Translations under genes and position numbers: made by a program
From: Streptomyces coacervatus
GTDB taxonomy: Bacteria > Actinomycetota > Actinomycetes > Streptomycetales > Streptomycetaceae
DNA: 64,000 nucleotides
Direction: 5' to 3'
Assembly (NCBI RefSeq): GCF_029223485.1
Contig: NZ_JARHTP010000006.1
Location: forward strand, 434,001-498,000
Shown: one piece after another, positions 33,520 through 41,316 of the stretch
How the letters are laid out: each line of letters starts with the position of its first letter
Numbering within the stretch: the stretch's first letter is position 1
Notes under the pieces: generated by a model
Databases searched by the model: none
The model's input: the letters and a program-made list of their open reading frames with translations, nothing else
What the model was told of the DNA's origin: nothing

Positions 33520-34125
33520 ATGACGAGCTCGATCCCGTGGCAGCAGCGCCTGTCCACCGGCACCGAGGACATCCAGGACGAGGTGATCCGCTGGTACCAA
33601 GAGACCCCGCACGGCAAGGGATACGTGCCTGACATGATCTGGGGCACGCTCCAGACCGAGGCCTACGCGACCGTCATCCTCCGTCGGGTCGTCGACTTCC
33701 TCGGTGTTCCGGACGACGTACCGGCGGGGGTGGCCAAGCGGATGGAGCGGCAGCAGGTTCTGTACGACGGTGAGCATCACTACGACGTGATCCTCGGCGA
33801 GCAGGCCCTCTACACGAACGTCGGAGGGCCTGAGGTAATGCGCGGGCAGATGGAACGACTCCTGCGGGACATCGACCTGCCCTCACTCACCCTCGGCGTC
33901 CTCGCCGCCACCGCCGAAGTGAGCGCGGTCCCGATGCCCGGCTTCAACATGTACGGCGGCGACAGGGCAAACTACGAACTCGTCTCCTCCGGCGTGGACA
34001 TCACCGATCCCGACGAACTCGCCCTGCATGACAAGGCCTTCACCGCCCTCAGCAACGCCGCGAGTTACGGCGACTCCGCCAAGGATCTGATCACCACGGC
34101 CCTGGCGTTCTGGAGCAACAAATAA
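33520..34125 (+). CDS. DUF5753-domain protein lacking the HTH
   Basis: A 201-residue protein consisting only of the DUF5753 (Scr1-like) domain: YVPDMIWGTLQTEAYATVILR, RMERQQVLYDGEHHYDVILGEQALYT, SLTLGVLAATAEVSAVPMPGF and the C-terminal ALSNAASYGDSAKDLI. The HTH found in the two related proteins of this region (31261 and 35217) is missing, and AGAGGAGG sits just before the ATG, so the short form appears native rather than a 5' truncation. It may bind the same partner or ligand without binding DNA. A strong hairpin follows at 34135-34157. Confidence 0.82.
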   Translation: MTSSIPWQQRLSTGTEDIQDEVIRWYQETPHGKGYVPDMIWGTLQTEAYATVILRRVVDFLGVPDDVPAGVAKRMERQQVLYDGEHHYDVILGEQALYTNVGGPEVMRGQMERLLRDIDLPSLTLGVLAATAEVSAVPMPGFNMYGGDRANYELVSSGVDITDPDELALHDKAFTALSNAASYGDSAKDLITTALAFWSNK

Positions 34126-34134
34126 GTGGTCCCC

Positions 34135-34157
34135 TGCCACAGCGACGCGCTGTGGCA
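34135..34157. terminator. hairpin terminator after the DUF5753-only gene
   Basis: TGCCACAGCG, loop ACG, CGCTGTGGCA: a perfect 10-base stem 10 bases after the stop at 34125. Confidence 0.75.
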
Positions 34158-34314
34158 CCTCGGTCGTACTGAATTTCCGGAAGTCATCCTGCGGGAGCCT
34201 GCACACTTCAAGCGGTCCGCGTCGTTCCGGCTCGAAGTGCACCAGACGTACACGACGCCCCGCGAGGCCGGACCTTCCATGCCCTCCAGACCGGAGAGGT
34301 GATGCCGGAGGGCT

Positions 34315-34620
34315 TCAACGGCCGCCGCTGACAACGTACGGCCGTACCACGTCGTCGGAGGTTTCCCAGCGGAACTCCCGCGGGCGCGCGGGGACACGCC
34401 AGCACTCCTCATCGCACAGAAACGGCAGCCGGTGGCCGGCCTCGCGGTTGCGTCTGGCCCAGCGGCGCCAGCGGGCGTCGTACGGGTTCGGAAGCCGCCA
34501 GACGTACGGGTCCGGTACTCGCGACTCCTGCGTGAGGGCCCAATCACCCGGCGCGAGGCAGCCGTTGGAGCGTGACCGGGTGAACAGGCGGACGGCGCAG
34601 TCATAAAGCAGCCGGAACAT
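34315..34620 (-). CDS. hypothetical protein
   Basis: A 101-residue protein, FRLLYDCAVRLFTRSRSNG at the N-terminus, then VWRLPNPYDARWRRWARRNREAG and a tryptophan-rich CDEECWRVPARPREFRWETSDD. GGAGAGGG precedes the ATG by about 6 bases. Its start lies 20 bases inside the end of the HATPase gene upstream, so the two are coupled. No family recognised. Confidence 0.65.
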   Translation of the reverse strand: MFRLLYDCAVRLFTRSRSNGCLAPGDWALTQESRVPDPYVWRLPNPYDARWRRWARRNREAGHRLPFLCDEECWRVPARPREFRWETSDDVVRPYVVSGGR

Positions 34621-35029
34621 TGCCTGCCCTCTCCGGCTCCTGAGTGAGCATGAACCGCGCCCACACGCACTTCGTGTGCGGCAGCTGCGCGTGGCCCCAG
34701 CCGTGGGCCAGCAGCCCCACCAGGGCAAGCCCGCGCCCGCCCTCGGCGTCCGGAGCGAAGTTGCGCGGTTCGGGAAGCCGGTCCCGGTCGGGGTCGTGGA
34801 CCTCCAGGAAGAGGTACGGCTCCCGAAGCGTGAGGGTGATCTTGACCTGGGCGCAGGAGATCCGGCAGTGGGTCACCGCGTTGGTCACGAGCTCGTTCGC
34901 CGAAAGGATCACGTCGTCGGCGAGTCCGTCCGTGATTCCCCAGTCCGCGAGGACCTTGCCGACGCGCTGACGTGCGGTGGGGACGTGCCTTCTGTGCTTG
35001 GGGATGCGGAAGGTTTCGGTTTCGGGCAT
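34601..35029 (-). CDS. HATPase_c-type ATP-binding protein (anti-sigma-factor-like)
   Basis: A 142-residue GHKL ATPase domain of the RsbW/SpoIIAB-like type. The N box is ILSANELVTNAVTH at about 45-58, the G1 box LEVHDPDRDRLP at about 80, and the lid/G2 region EGGRGLALVGLLAHGWG near 110. Streptomyces has dozens of these short proteins, often next to HTH/DUF5753-DUF397 pairs as here. The ATG was preferred over an upstream TTG. It is divergent from the HTH/DUF5753 gene at 35217. Whether it binds a sigma factor or acts as a kinase is unknown. Confidence 0.85.
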   Translation of the reverse strand: MPETETFRIPKHRRHVPTARQRVGKVLADWGITDGLADDVILSANELVTNAVTHCRISCAQVKITLTLREPYLFLEVHDPDRDRLPEPRNFAPDAEGGRGLALVGLLAHGWGHAQLPHTKCVWARFMLTQEPERAGNVPAAL

Positions 35030-35144
35030 GGGGGTGCCGACCTCCTGACGTGCCGTCAAGATGCGCTCCGTTGTGGCGCCTTCACGAAGCTACGGCCGTA
35101 TTCAATACACACGCAACCCGCTCAAGTGAATGCATGCAGTCGTC

Positions 35145-35158
35145 CACTCGATCGAGTG
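35145..35158. promoter_or_regulatory. palindromic candidate operator CACTCGATCGAGTG
   Basis: A perfect 14-base palindrome lies 59 bases upstream of the HTH/DUF5753 start and about 116 bases from the divergent HATPase start. It is a plausible autoregulatory site for the HTH protein; no experimental motif is known to me. Confidence 0.5.
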
Positions 35159-35216
35159 ACGCGCTCTCGGGGGCGCTGCCCCTGTGGCATCGTTGCCGCT
35201 GAAGAGGGGAGGCCAC

Positions 35217-36086
35217 ATGCCCGCAGGTGGACGACCGACGGTGCGCAGCAGGCGTCTTGGTATGGCGCTCAGGCAGTACCGGCAGGCCGCCAAGTTCGAT
35301 CAGCCGCAGGCCGCCGAGGTCATCGCATCAAGTCAGGCCAGAATCAGCCGCCTTGAGAGCGGACACGTCACTGCGCGCGTCATCGAGGTGCGGCTGCTGC
35401 TGGAGGCGTACGGCGTCACAGATCCGGAAGTGCGGGACAAGCTGGAGGAGTTGGCAAAGCACTCCAAGAACCGGGGCTGGTGGCTCGAACACGCCGAGCA
35501 CCTGCGGCCGGACTACGTCGATCACATCGCGTTGGAGGACGACGCGACCCACATCCGCGAGTGGCAGCCGATCATGGTGCCGGGGCTCCTGCAAACTCCG
35601 GCCTATGCGGAGGCGGTCATCGCCGCCAGTCCCCACTACATCGAGCCGGAACGGGCCACCCAGTTGGTGAAGGTCCGTATGGGGAGGCAGGCGAAGATCG
35701 AAGAGGGTGAAGCCTCGTACACAGCCATCCTCTGGGAAGCGGTTCTCGCGCAACCGCTGGTGAGCGTCGAGATTCACCGCGAGCAGCTGTCCGCGATCCT
35801 GGAAGTCGGAAAGCGGAAGAACGTCACCGTGCAAGTGCTGCCGATCAGCGCAGGCGTACTGGCGGGTTACTCCTGCGCCTTCTCCTCCTTCAGCTTCGAT
35901 GAGGAGCCCACGGTCGAAGCGGTCGCCATGGACAATCTGCGAGGCACGTCCGTCCTTGAAGGGGCCGAGGACCTTGCCGCTTACGCCAGTGCGTTCGACC
36001 TACTACGATCGTCAGCGTTGACACCGGACGCTAGCGCGAAGCTCATCCGGGGCATATTGCGGAGCTTGAAGGAAGACACATCGTGA
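35217..36086 (+). CDS. XRE-type HTH regulator with DUF5753 (Scr1-like) domain
   Basis: A 289-residue regulator: HTH at about residues 14-70 (LGMALRQYRQAAKFDQPQAAEVI, SSQARISRLESGHVT), then DUF5753 (IREWQPIMVPGLLQTPAYAEAVI, RMGRQAKIEEGEASYTAILWEAVL, VTVQVLPISAGVLAGYSCAFSSF). ATG 35217 with AGGGGAGG upstream was chosen over a weaker upstream start. Its stop overlaps the GTG of a DUF397 gene, the canonical Scr1-Scr2 gene pair. S. coelicolor scr1/scr2 (SCO4441-4442) also lie near afsKRS, so this may be the equivalent pair. Confidence 0.9.
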   Translation: MPAGGRPTVRSRRLGMALRQYRQAAKFDQPQAAEVIASSQARISRLESGHVTARVIEVRLLLEAYGVTDPEVRDKLEELAKHSKNRGWWLEHAEHLRPDYVDHIALEDDATHIREWQPIMVPGLLQTPAYAEAVIAASPHYIEPERATQLVKVRMGRQAKIEEGEASYTAILWEAVLAQPLVSVEIHREQLSAILEVGKRKNVTVQVLPISAGVLAGYSCAFSSFSFDEEPTVEAVAMDNLRGTSVLEGAEDLAAYASAFDLLRSSALTPDASAKLIRGILRSLKEDTS

Positions 36087-36262
36087 CCGAGGTTGTTAGC
36101 GCCTTCTGGAAGTCCTCGTACTCGGGGGCTGAGAATGCCTGCATCGAGGTCGCCGACACAGCCCCCGGCGGCCGAGCCATCCGCGACAGCAAGCAGCAGC
36201 ACGGCCCTCTCCTCACCGTCTCCCGTGACAGCTGGCAGGCCTTCATCCGGCAGTTCGACTAG
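36083..36262 (+). CDS. DUF397-family small protein (Scr2-like)
   Basis: A 59-residue DUF397 protein: AFWKSSYSGAENACIEVADT, AIRDSKQQHGPLLTVSRDSWQAFIRQFD. The WKSSYS, CIEVAD and IRDSK motifs are textbook for the family. GTG overlaps the stop of the HTH/DUF5753 gene and GGAAG lies upstream. In S. coelicolor, Scr2 is described as the toxin-like partner of Scr1; related DUF397 proteins influence development and antibiotic production. Confidence 0.88.
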   Translation: MTEVVSAFWKSSYSGAENACIEVADTAPGGRAIRDSKQQHGPLLTVSRDSWQAFIRQFD

Positions 36263-36296
36263 GCGTACGGGCGGATCCGCGAGTGATACTCGACGC

Positions 36297-36962
36297 ATGG
36301 CAACGGATCTTCACGAGCTGCTGAGGTCGCTGCGGGTGTGGGACCCGGAGGTCACACAGCTGCCGCCCTTCGACCCGGCGACCACCCCCGCCGAACCGCT
36401 CACCCTCTTCACTACGTGGTTCGCGGATGCGGTGGCGGCCGGGCAGCCGGAGCCGCACACCATGTCTCTGGCCACGTCGGACGCGGCGGGTAGGCCGGAC
36501 GTACGGATCGTCATGCTGCACGGCGCCGACGCCGACGGCTGGGCCTTCGCAACGCATGCGACGAGCCGTAAGGGCGGGCAGCTGGCAGCCCGGCCGTATG
36601 CGGCCCTCGGCTTCTACTGGCCGGTGCTGGGCCGCCAGGTGCGGGTACGCGGGCCGGTCAGCGCCGCTCCGGCGCAGGAATCGCAGGGCGACCTGCACGC
36701 CCGCTCGACCGGTGCACTCGCCGCCGCCCTCACCGGGCGTCAGAGTGAAGTCCTGGAGTCTGTCGAGGAGTTGGCACGCGCATCGCAGTCCGCCTGGGAA
36801 CGGGCCCAGCAGGAGCCCGACGCTCCGGTGCCGTCCTGGACCTTGTACCGCCTCCGGCCGGACGAGGTGGAATTCTTCCAGGGGGACGAGCACAGACGGC
36901 ATGTACGGCTGAACTACCGCCGAAAGGAAGGGGGTTGGGTCACGGAGCTGCTGTGGCCGTAG
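36297..36962 (+). CDS. pyridoxamine 5'-phosphate oxidase-like flavoprotein
   Basis: A 221-residue PNPOx-fold protein. Features are PLTLFTTWFADAVAAGQPEPHTMSLAT, GRPDVRIVMLHGADADGWAFATHATSRKGGQL (FMN-binding), AALGFYWPVLGRQVRVRGPV and the C-terminal YRLRPDEVEFFQGDEHRRHVRLNYRR. The layout and length follow bacterial PdxH, the FMN enzyme that makes pyridoxal 5'-phosphate, but the FMN and substrate residues are only partly conserved, so a related PdxH-like role is possible. Confidence 0.85.
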   Translation: MATDLHELLRSLRVWDPEVTQLPPFDPATTPAEPLTLFTTWFADAVAAGQPEPHTMSLATSDAAGRPDVRIVMLHGADADGWAFATHATSRKGGQLAARPYAALGFYWPVLGRQVRVRGPVSAAPAQESQGDLHARSTGALAAALTGRQSEVLESVEELARASQSAWERAQQEPDAPVPSWTLYRLRPDEVEFFQGDEHRRHVRLNYRRKEGGWVTELLWP

Positions 36963-36974
36963 GCCCGCGATCCC

Positions 36975-37835
36975 TCATACCGTGAAGTCGTACACCCCGA
37001 AATCCGCCACCGCCCGATACCCGATCCGCTGGTACAGCGCGTTGCTGGTCGGATTGGCGAGGTCCGTGAACAGCAGTACCTCGGCCGCGCCGGAGGCGAG
37101 TGCCGCCCGGCTGACCTCGGCCGTGACCGCCCCGGCGTAGCCGCGGCCGCGCAGGTGGGCCGGGGTGTAGACGGGGGCGACCCGGACCTGCCCCGCGACC
37201 GTCGGTGTCACCCCGGCCATGGAGATCGGGCTGCCGTCGGCGTCCTCCCAGAAGGTGACCCCGCCGTAGGCGATGCGCGCGTCGGCCCATCCCTCCCCGT
37301 TGCGCATCGCTCCGTCACCGACGGCCTGCGCGAACTCGTCGTGCCAGTGCACCAGTTGGTCCCGGTCCGCCTGCCCCGCGACCCTCGCCCGACCCTCCGG
37401 CACCGGCCCCGGAGCCGTCAGCGTGCCGAGCCGGTACAGCCGCTGCCGTTCTTGCAGCGTCGCCGTCGCGCCCGTGTGCCGCTCCCAGGCCCGGGCCAGG
37501 GCGTCGACGGCGGCGCGCTCGCCGGTGACTCCGGGGAACGGTCGGCCCAGGCCGGCCAGATGGGCGGCGAGGGAATCGGCCTGCTCAGGGGTGAGGGGCG
37601 TGACGTTCAGCGGGTAGGGAGGGGTGTGGAAGTAGGCGGCGCGGACTGTGCCCTCCGACTCCAGTACGCCGAAATAGGGCGCCTCGGCGCCGTAATAGTG
37701 CACGCCGCGTGTCCGCAGTCCCTCAGTCACCGTCAAGGGCACGGTGTGCAGGGCGGGGCGGGAGCCGAGGAAGCTCCCGGCGCGCGTCAGGAAGGTGTCC
37801 AGGTCGTCGGTGCCGTACCAGTCATCGGGATGCAT
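36975..37835 (-). CDS. GNAT-family N-acetyltransferase
   Basis: A 286-residue protein with a C-terminal GNAT domain: strand and acetyl-CoA loop APVYTPAHLRGRGYAGAVTAEV (the RGRGYA pyrophosphate-binding motif at about 225), then LFTDLANPTSNALYQRIGYRAVADFGVYDF. The N-terminal half (PYFGVLESEGTVRAAYFHTPPYPLNVTPLT) resembles the extra domain of predicted Streptomyces acetyltransferases with a degenerate GNAT repeat. Substrate unknown. It is convergent with the PNPOx gene. Confidence 0.87.
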   Translation of the reverse strand: MHPDDWYGTDDLDTFLTRAGSFLGSRPALHTVPLTVTEGLRTRGVHYYGAEAPYFGVLESEGTVRAAYFHTPPYPLNVTPLTPEQADSLAAHLAGLGRPFPGVTGERAAVDALARAWERHTGATATLQERQRLYRLGTLTAPGPVPEGRARVAGQADRDQLVHWHDEFAQAVGDGAMRNGEGWADARIAYGGVTFWEDADGSPISMAGVTPTVAGQVRVAPVYTPAHLRGRGYAGAVTAEVSRAALASGAAEVLLFTDLANPTSNALYQRIGYRAVADFGVYDFTV

Positions 37836-37874
37836 GCCCCATGATCCCGCGCACCCTCGCCCGACGCCCTCGAA

Positions 37875-38477
37875 TTACGGGACCTGCGGCTCCGGGTCCG
37901 TTGCTATCCGTCCGTGCAGATGCACGTCCCGGAACGCGTCGTACCGCCCAGCCTCGAACATCGCGCCCCGCAGGAGCCCCTCGTATCGGAACCCGCACCG
38001 CTCGGCGATACGGCACGAGCCCTCATGGCCGACGGCATGGCCGAGCTCCAGCCGATGCAGCCCCAGTTCGGTCAGGGCCCAGCGGGAGGCCACGGCCAGA
38101 GCGCGGGTGGCAACCCCTTGGCCCCGGGCCTCGGGCAGCACCCAGTACCCGACTCGGGCAATGCTCAGAACGGGGTCGATCGCATTGACGCCGATGTGCC
38201 CCAGCACCGCCCCGCTCGCCTCGTCGGTCACGCAGTACGACGCCGCCGACCCGTCCGCCGAGCCCAGCGCCTTGGCCCGCAGCGACTCGCGCGCGCCCAC
38301 GAGGTCGTCGACCGGCCTGAGCGGTGTGTTCCAGCGCCGGAACTCCGGGTCCGTGAGGCCGCGCAGCCAAGTGGCGACATCGGCGTCCGAGTCCGCGTCC
38401 CACAGACGCAGGCGGACACCGTGGCCGTACAACTCGGGAAAGGGGGAGGCGAGGTGCTGCTCGTCGACAGTGGCCAT
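37875..38477 (-). CDS. RimJ/RimL-type GNAT acetyltransferase
   Basis: A 200-residue GNAT of the RimJ/L type, likely modifying protein N-termini or small amines. The motif RVGYWVLPEARGQGVATRALAVASRWALTELGLHRLELGHAVGHEGSCRIAERCGFRYEG is present in order (pyrophosphate loop, then NxAS-like helix with CGFRYEG). The ATG at 38477 has only a weak ribosome site. It is in the same direction as the GNAT downstream (39-base gap) and follows the DUF35 gene by 23 bases, so it may belong to the DoxX-DUF35 operon. Confidence 0.86.
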   Translation of the reverse strand: MATVDEQHLASPFPELYGHGVRLRLWDADSDADVATWLRGLTDPEFRRWNTPLRPVDDLVGARESLRAKALGSADGSAASYCVTDEASGAVLGHIGVNAIDPVLSIARVGYWVLPEARGQGVATRALAVASRWALTELGLHRLELGHAVGHEGSCRIAERCGFRYEGLLRGAMFEAGRYDAFRDVHLHGRIATDPEPQVP

Positions 38478-38500
38478 CGGCCCATTCAAGCCCGTACGTC

Positions 38501-38887
38501 TCAGTCGCGCGGCCGGAATACCGGCGTCCCCTCCCGGAACGCCACCTCCAGCTCCATCCCCGCCCGGAGCTCCCCCTCCCCCACCACCTCCGTCATCATC
38601 CGCGGCCCCTCTGCGAGGTCGACCACGGCGGCCACGTAAGGCGTCCGCTCCCCGAAGGGCGGCAGGTCGTTGCGGTGGACGACGGACCAGGTGTAGAGCG
38701 CCGCCCGGCCGCTCGCCCGCTCCCACTCCACGTCCTCGCTCCAGCAGTGCGGGCAGAACTCGCGCGGATAGTGGTGGGCCCGCCCGCACGCCCCACAGCG
38801 GCGGATCAGCAGCCGGCCCTCGGCGGCGGCGTCCCAGTACGTGCGTGTGAAGGCGTCGGCCTCGGGGACGTCGTGGCGCGCGGTCAC
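38501..38887 (-). CDS. Zn-ribbon OB-fold (DUF35) protein
   Basis: A 128-residue DUF35 protein with the Cys4 ribbon RRCGACGRAHHYPREFCPHC at about 29-48 and OB-fold strands SGRAALYTWSVVHRNDLPPF onward. The partner of this kind is usually a thiolase-fold protein, but here its GTG overlaps the stop of a DoxX membrane protein gene. It could complement the thiolase-like protein encoded at 26218 in trans. It is a different subgroup from the DUF35 protein at 17338. Confidence 0.86.
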   Translation of the reverse strand: MTARHDVPEADAFTRTYWDAAAEGRLLIRRCGACGRAHHYPREFCPHCWSEDVEWERASGRAALYTWSVVHRNDLPPFGERTPYVAAVVDLAEGPRMMTEVVGEGELRAGMELEVAFREGTPVFRPRD

Positions 38888-39336
38888 CCGAACCACCCCA
38901 CCGCGGCGTCCAGCGACCACACCTGCCACGACATCCCGAACAGCCCGACCACCGACATCAGCGCCATCATCGAGTTCTGCCCCTGCTCGGCCACCTCGTG
39001 GATCATGAGCGTGAAGTAGAGGACGTTCAGGAGCAGCCCTCCGACCAGTGCGATCGGGGTCAGGAACCCGGCGACCAGTCCCAGTCCGATCGCCAGCTCC
39101 GCGTACACCACGACGTACGCCATCGTCCGCGGGCGCGGCGCCACCATGACCTCGAAGCCGGACCGTACGGCGTTCCAGCGGTGCTTCGCCGCGATGCCGG
39201 CTGCCCAGTTGATCCCGGTGCCGCGCTCGAACCAGGCCTTGCGGTCCTTGTGCCGCCAGCTTTCCAGCCACCACAGCCCCAGTCCTATACGCAGGACTGC
39301 CAGCCATTCCGCGCCACCGAGCCAGATCGAGTCCAT
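38884..39336 (-). CDS. DoxX-family membrane protein
   Basis: A 150-residue integral membrane protein with about four hydrophobic helices (LAVLRIGLGLWWLESW; MAYVVVYAELAIGLGLVAGFLTPIALVGGLLLNVLYF; NSMMALMSVVGLFGMSW). The Arg-Ile-Gly-Leu pattern of the first helix and the central GLVAGFLTPIAL segment are typical of DoxX. The operator 39341-39355 is only 4 bases before the ATG, so a leaderless transcript is likely. The GTG of the DUF35 gene overlaps its stop. A redox or quinone-related role is possible; none is established for this group. Confidence 0.83.
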   Translation of the reverse strand: MDSIWLGGAEWLAVLRIGLGLWWLESWRHKDRKAWFERGTGINWAAGIAAKHRWNAVRSGFEVMVAPRPRTMAYVVVYAELAIGLGLVAGFLTPIALVGGLLLNVLYFTLMIHEVAEQGQNSMMALMSVVGLFGMSWQVWSLDAAVGWFG

Positions 39337-39340
39337 GAAT

Positions 39341-39355
39341 CTGACGGTACGTCAG
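39341..39355. promoter_or_regulatory. CTGACG-N3-CGTCAG operator upstream of DoxX gene
   Basis: CTGACGGTACGTCAG, with perfect arms, extends to an 8-base arm on each side (ATCTGACG and CGTCAGAT). It lies 4 bases upstream of the ATG at 39336. Confidence 0.78.
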
Positions 39356-39493
39356 ATGAAGGGATCCTGGAAGCCGCCTGTGCGTCCCCGGTGAAGCTGT
39401 GGGCTCCCCATGAATAGCGGCAGATTGTTGGCAATTTCGTCGGCATTCTCGCTACCTTCGCAGACGCCAGCAGAGAACCCGAGGGAGCCAACC

Positions 39494-41143
39494 GTGAAGC
39501 ACAGGACAGTGAAGCGCAGGACCGTCGTGATGGGCATCGGCGCGACCGCCGGCGTCGCCGCAGCCGGGGGCACCGCCCTCAACGCGCAGGCATCCAGCGA
39601 CTCGTCGTCCGCGTCCTCCTCGAACTCGCTGGTCTTCGACCCGGACGGCTACACGATCCTGACGACGACCGTCACGGACACCGACGGCAACGACCACTCC
39701 GTGACGTACCACTTCTGGAAGGCGATCACCTACGTCGCCAAGCCGGTGGACGAGACGTACCAGTCGCTCATCGTGAGCGCCCCCGTCGAGATCGACGGCA
39801 AGACGGTGGACCCGACGAACGCCCCGATCCTGTTCGCGAATTCCGTCGGCGGCTACATGCCGTCCTCCGTGGCGGACGCCACCGGGGTCGGCGCCGGAGG
39901 CATGTCCGGCGGCGGTGGCATGCCGAGCGGCGCGCCCACCGGGAGTGCCGCGCCCAGCGCCTCCGCCTCCGCCTCCGCCTCCGCCTCCGCCTCCAATGCG
40001 AACGGCAACACCAACGCCACCGGCGGCGCCACGGCCTCCAACCAGCTCCTCGCCCTCGCCGCCGGCTACGTCGTCGTCGAGCCCGGCGCCCGCGGCCGCA
40101 CCCTCAAGAACTCCAGCGGCGAGTACTACGGCACCGCCCCGGCCGCGATCGTCGACCTCAAGGCGGCTGTGCGGTATGTGAAGTCCAACATGGGGCGCAT
40201 ACCCGGCGACGTCGAGCGGATCGTGTCGGCGGGCACCAGCGCCGGTGGCGCCCTGTCCTCGCTCCTCGGCGCCTCCGGCGACAGCCCGATCTACGACAAG
40301 TACCTCAAGGAGATCGGCGCCGCCGACGCCTCCGACGCGATCTTCGCCGTCGGCGCCTGGTGCCCGATCACCGACCTGGAGCACGCCGACTGCGCCTACG
40401 AGTGGAACTGGGGCTCCAACGTCACCCAGTCCACCGGCAAGGTCGTCGACCAGACGGTGTCGAAGGAACTGCAGGCGCAGTTCGCCGAGTACCAGGCGTC
40501 GCTGAAGCTGCGCGGCCTCAGCCGCTTCGGTGCACTCACCGCCCGCAACTACGACGCGTACCTGGTCAGGCAGTACCTGGAGCCGTCGGCGACCAGGTAC
40601 CTGACCGACCTGTCGGACTCGGACCGCGCGGCCTATCTCGCCAAGAACACCTTCATCACCTGGTCCGGCGGCAGGGCCGCCTTCACCTGGGACGACTTCC
40701 TCACCCACGTGGGCGCCCGCAAGAAGACCACCCCGGCCTTCGACGCCTTCGACCTGTCCGCCGGCGAGAACAACCTGTTCGGCGCGGGCACCACCGCCAA
40801 CCGTCACTTCACGGCGTACAGCGCCAAGAACGACACCACCGGACTCAGCGGCAAGCGCGTCGCGAGCGACATCCCCGAGAAGCTGCACCTGATGAACCCG
40901 ATGTTCCACCTGGTGGAGAAGGTCAACGGGCGGCGCTCGAAGCACTGGTGGATCCGCCTCGGCACCAACGACTCCGACACCTCGCACGTCATCTCCGCCA
41001 ACCTCGCCGCCGCCGCGAACGGCCTGGGCGACGAGGTCAACCACCTCTACTACTGGGACCAGGGCCACGGCGCGAACACCGACCCGGGCGACTTCATCAC
41101 CTGGATCGCCAAGGTCACGGGCCACAAGGCCAAGAAGAAGTAG
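39494..41143 (+). CDS. Tat-exported alpha/beta hydrolase, subtype-B tannase-like
   Basis: A 549-residue exported esterase. The N-terminus KHRTVKRRTVVMGIGATAGVAAAGG is a twin-arginine signal. The nucleophile elbow GTSAGGALSSLLG lies near residue 255, followed by AVGAWCPITDLEHADCAYEW, and the late WIRLGTNDSDTSH and YYWDQGHGAN supply the Asp and His of a triad. This set matches bacterial subtype-B tannases as I recall them. Residues about 135-180 form a low-complexity Gly/Ser/Ala insert, including a (GCCTCC)6 tract. The GTG start has GAGGGAG upstream. The substrate (gallate or other plant ester) is inferred, and the fit is family-level. Confidence 0.78.
   Translation: MKHRTVKRRTVVMGIGATAGVAAAGGTALNAQASSDSSSASSSNSLVFDPDGYTILTTTVTDTDGNDHSVTYHFWKAITYVAKPVDETYQSLIVSAPVEIDGKTVDPTNAPILFANSVGGYMPSSVADATGVGAGGMSGGGGMPSGAPTGSAAPSASASASASASASNANGNTNATGGATASNQLLALAAGYVVVEPGARGRTLKNSSGEYYGTAPAAIVDLKAAVRYVKSNMGRIPGDVERIVSAGTSAGGALSSLLGASGDSPIYDKYLKEIGAADASDAIFAVGAWCPITDLEHADCAYEWNWGSNVTQSTGKVVDQTVSKELQAQFAEYQASLKLRGLSRFGALTARNYDAYLVRQYLEPSATRYLTDLSDSDRAAYLAKNTFITWSGGRAAFTWDDFLTHVGARKKTTPAFDAFDLSAGENNLFGAGTTANRHFTAYSAKNDTTGLSGKRVASDIPEKLHLMNPMFHLVEKVNGRRSKHWWIRLGTNDSDTSHVISANLAAAANGLGDEVNHLYYWDQGHGANTDPGDFITWIAKVTGHKAKKK
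39959..39994. repeat. (GCCTCC)6 tract in tannase-like gene
   Basis: Six tandem GCCTCC units encode a run of Ala-Ser within the low-complexity insertion of the tannase-like protein. Confidence 0.9.
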
Positions 41144-41164
41144 CCAGGGTCCGTAGAGGTCAGC

Positions 41165-41236
41165 AGGAGTGGGTGGGCGGTCGCTCGCCAAATGGCCACA
41201 ACCGAGTGGTCTACGACACACACCCCACCCACTCCT
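41165..41236. terminator. inverted repeat after the tannase-like gene
   Basis: AGGAGTGGGTGGG at 41165-41177 is perfectly complementary to 41224-41236, with a 46-base spacer that contains a GGCG/CGCC mini-stem. It lies about 20 bases after the stop. It could be a terminator or a processed 3' end. Confidence 0.5.
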
Positions 41237-41316
41237 CCTACAGGCGTGATCAATCCGAAACCAATTCCGGGCTTGACCGAGACCCATCAACCCGGCACGT
41301 GATTACGCTCCCGAAC

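Noticed and set aside
39452..41290. 612-codon minus-strand frame
   Set aside because: It is the shadow of the tannase-like gene, Gly/Val-rich, with no ribosome site.
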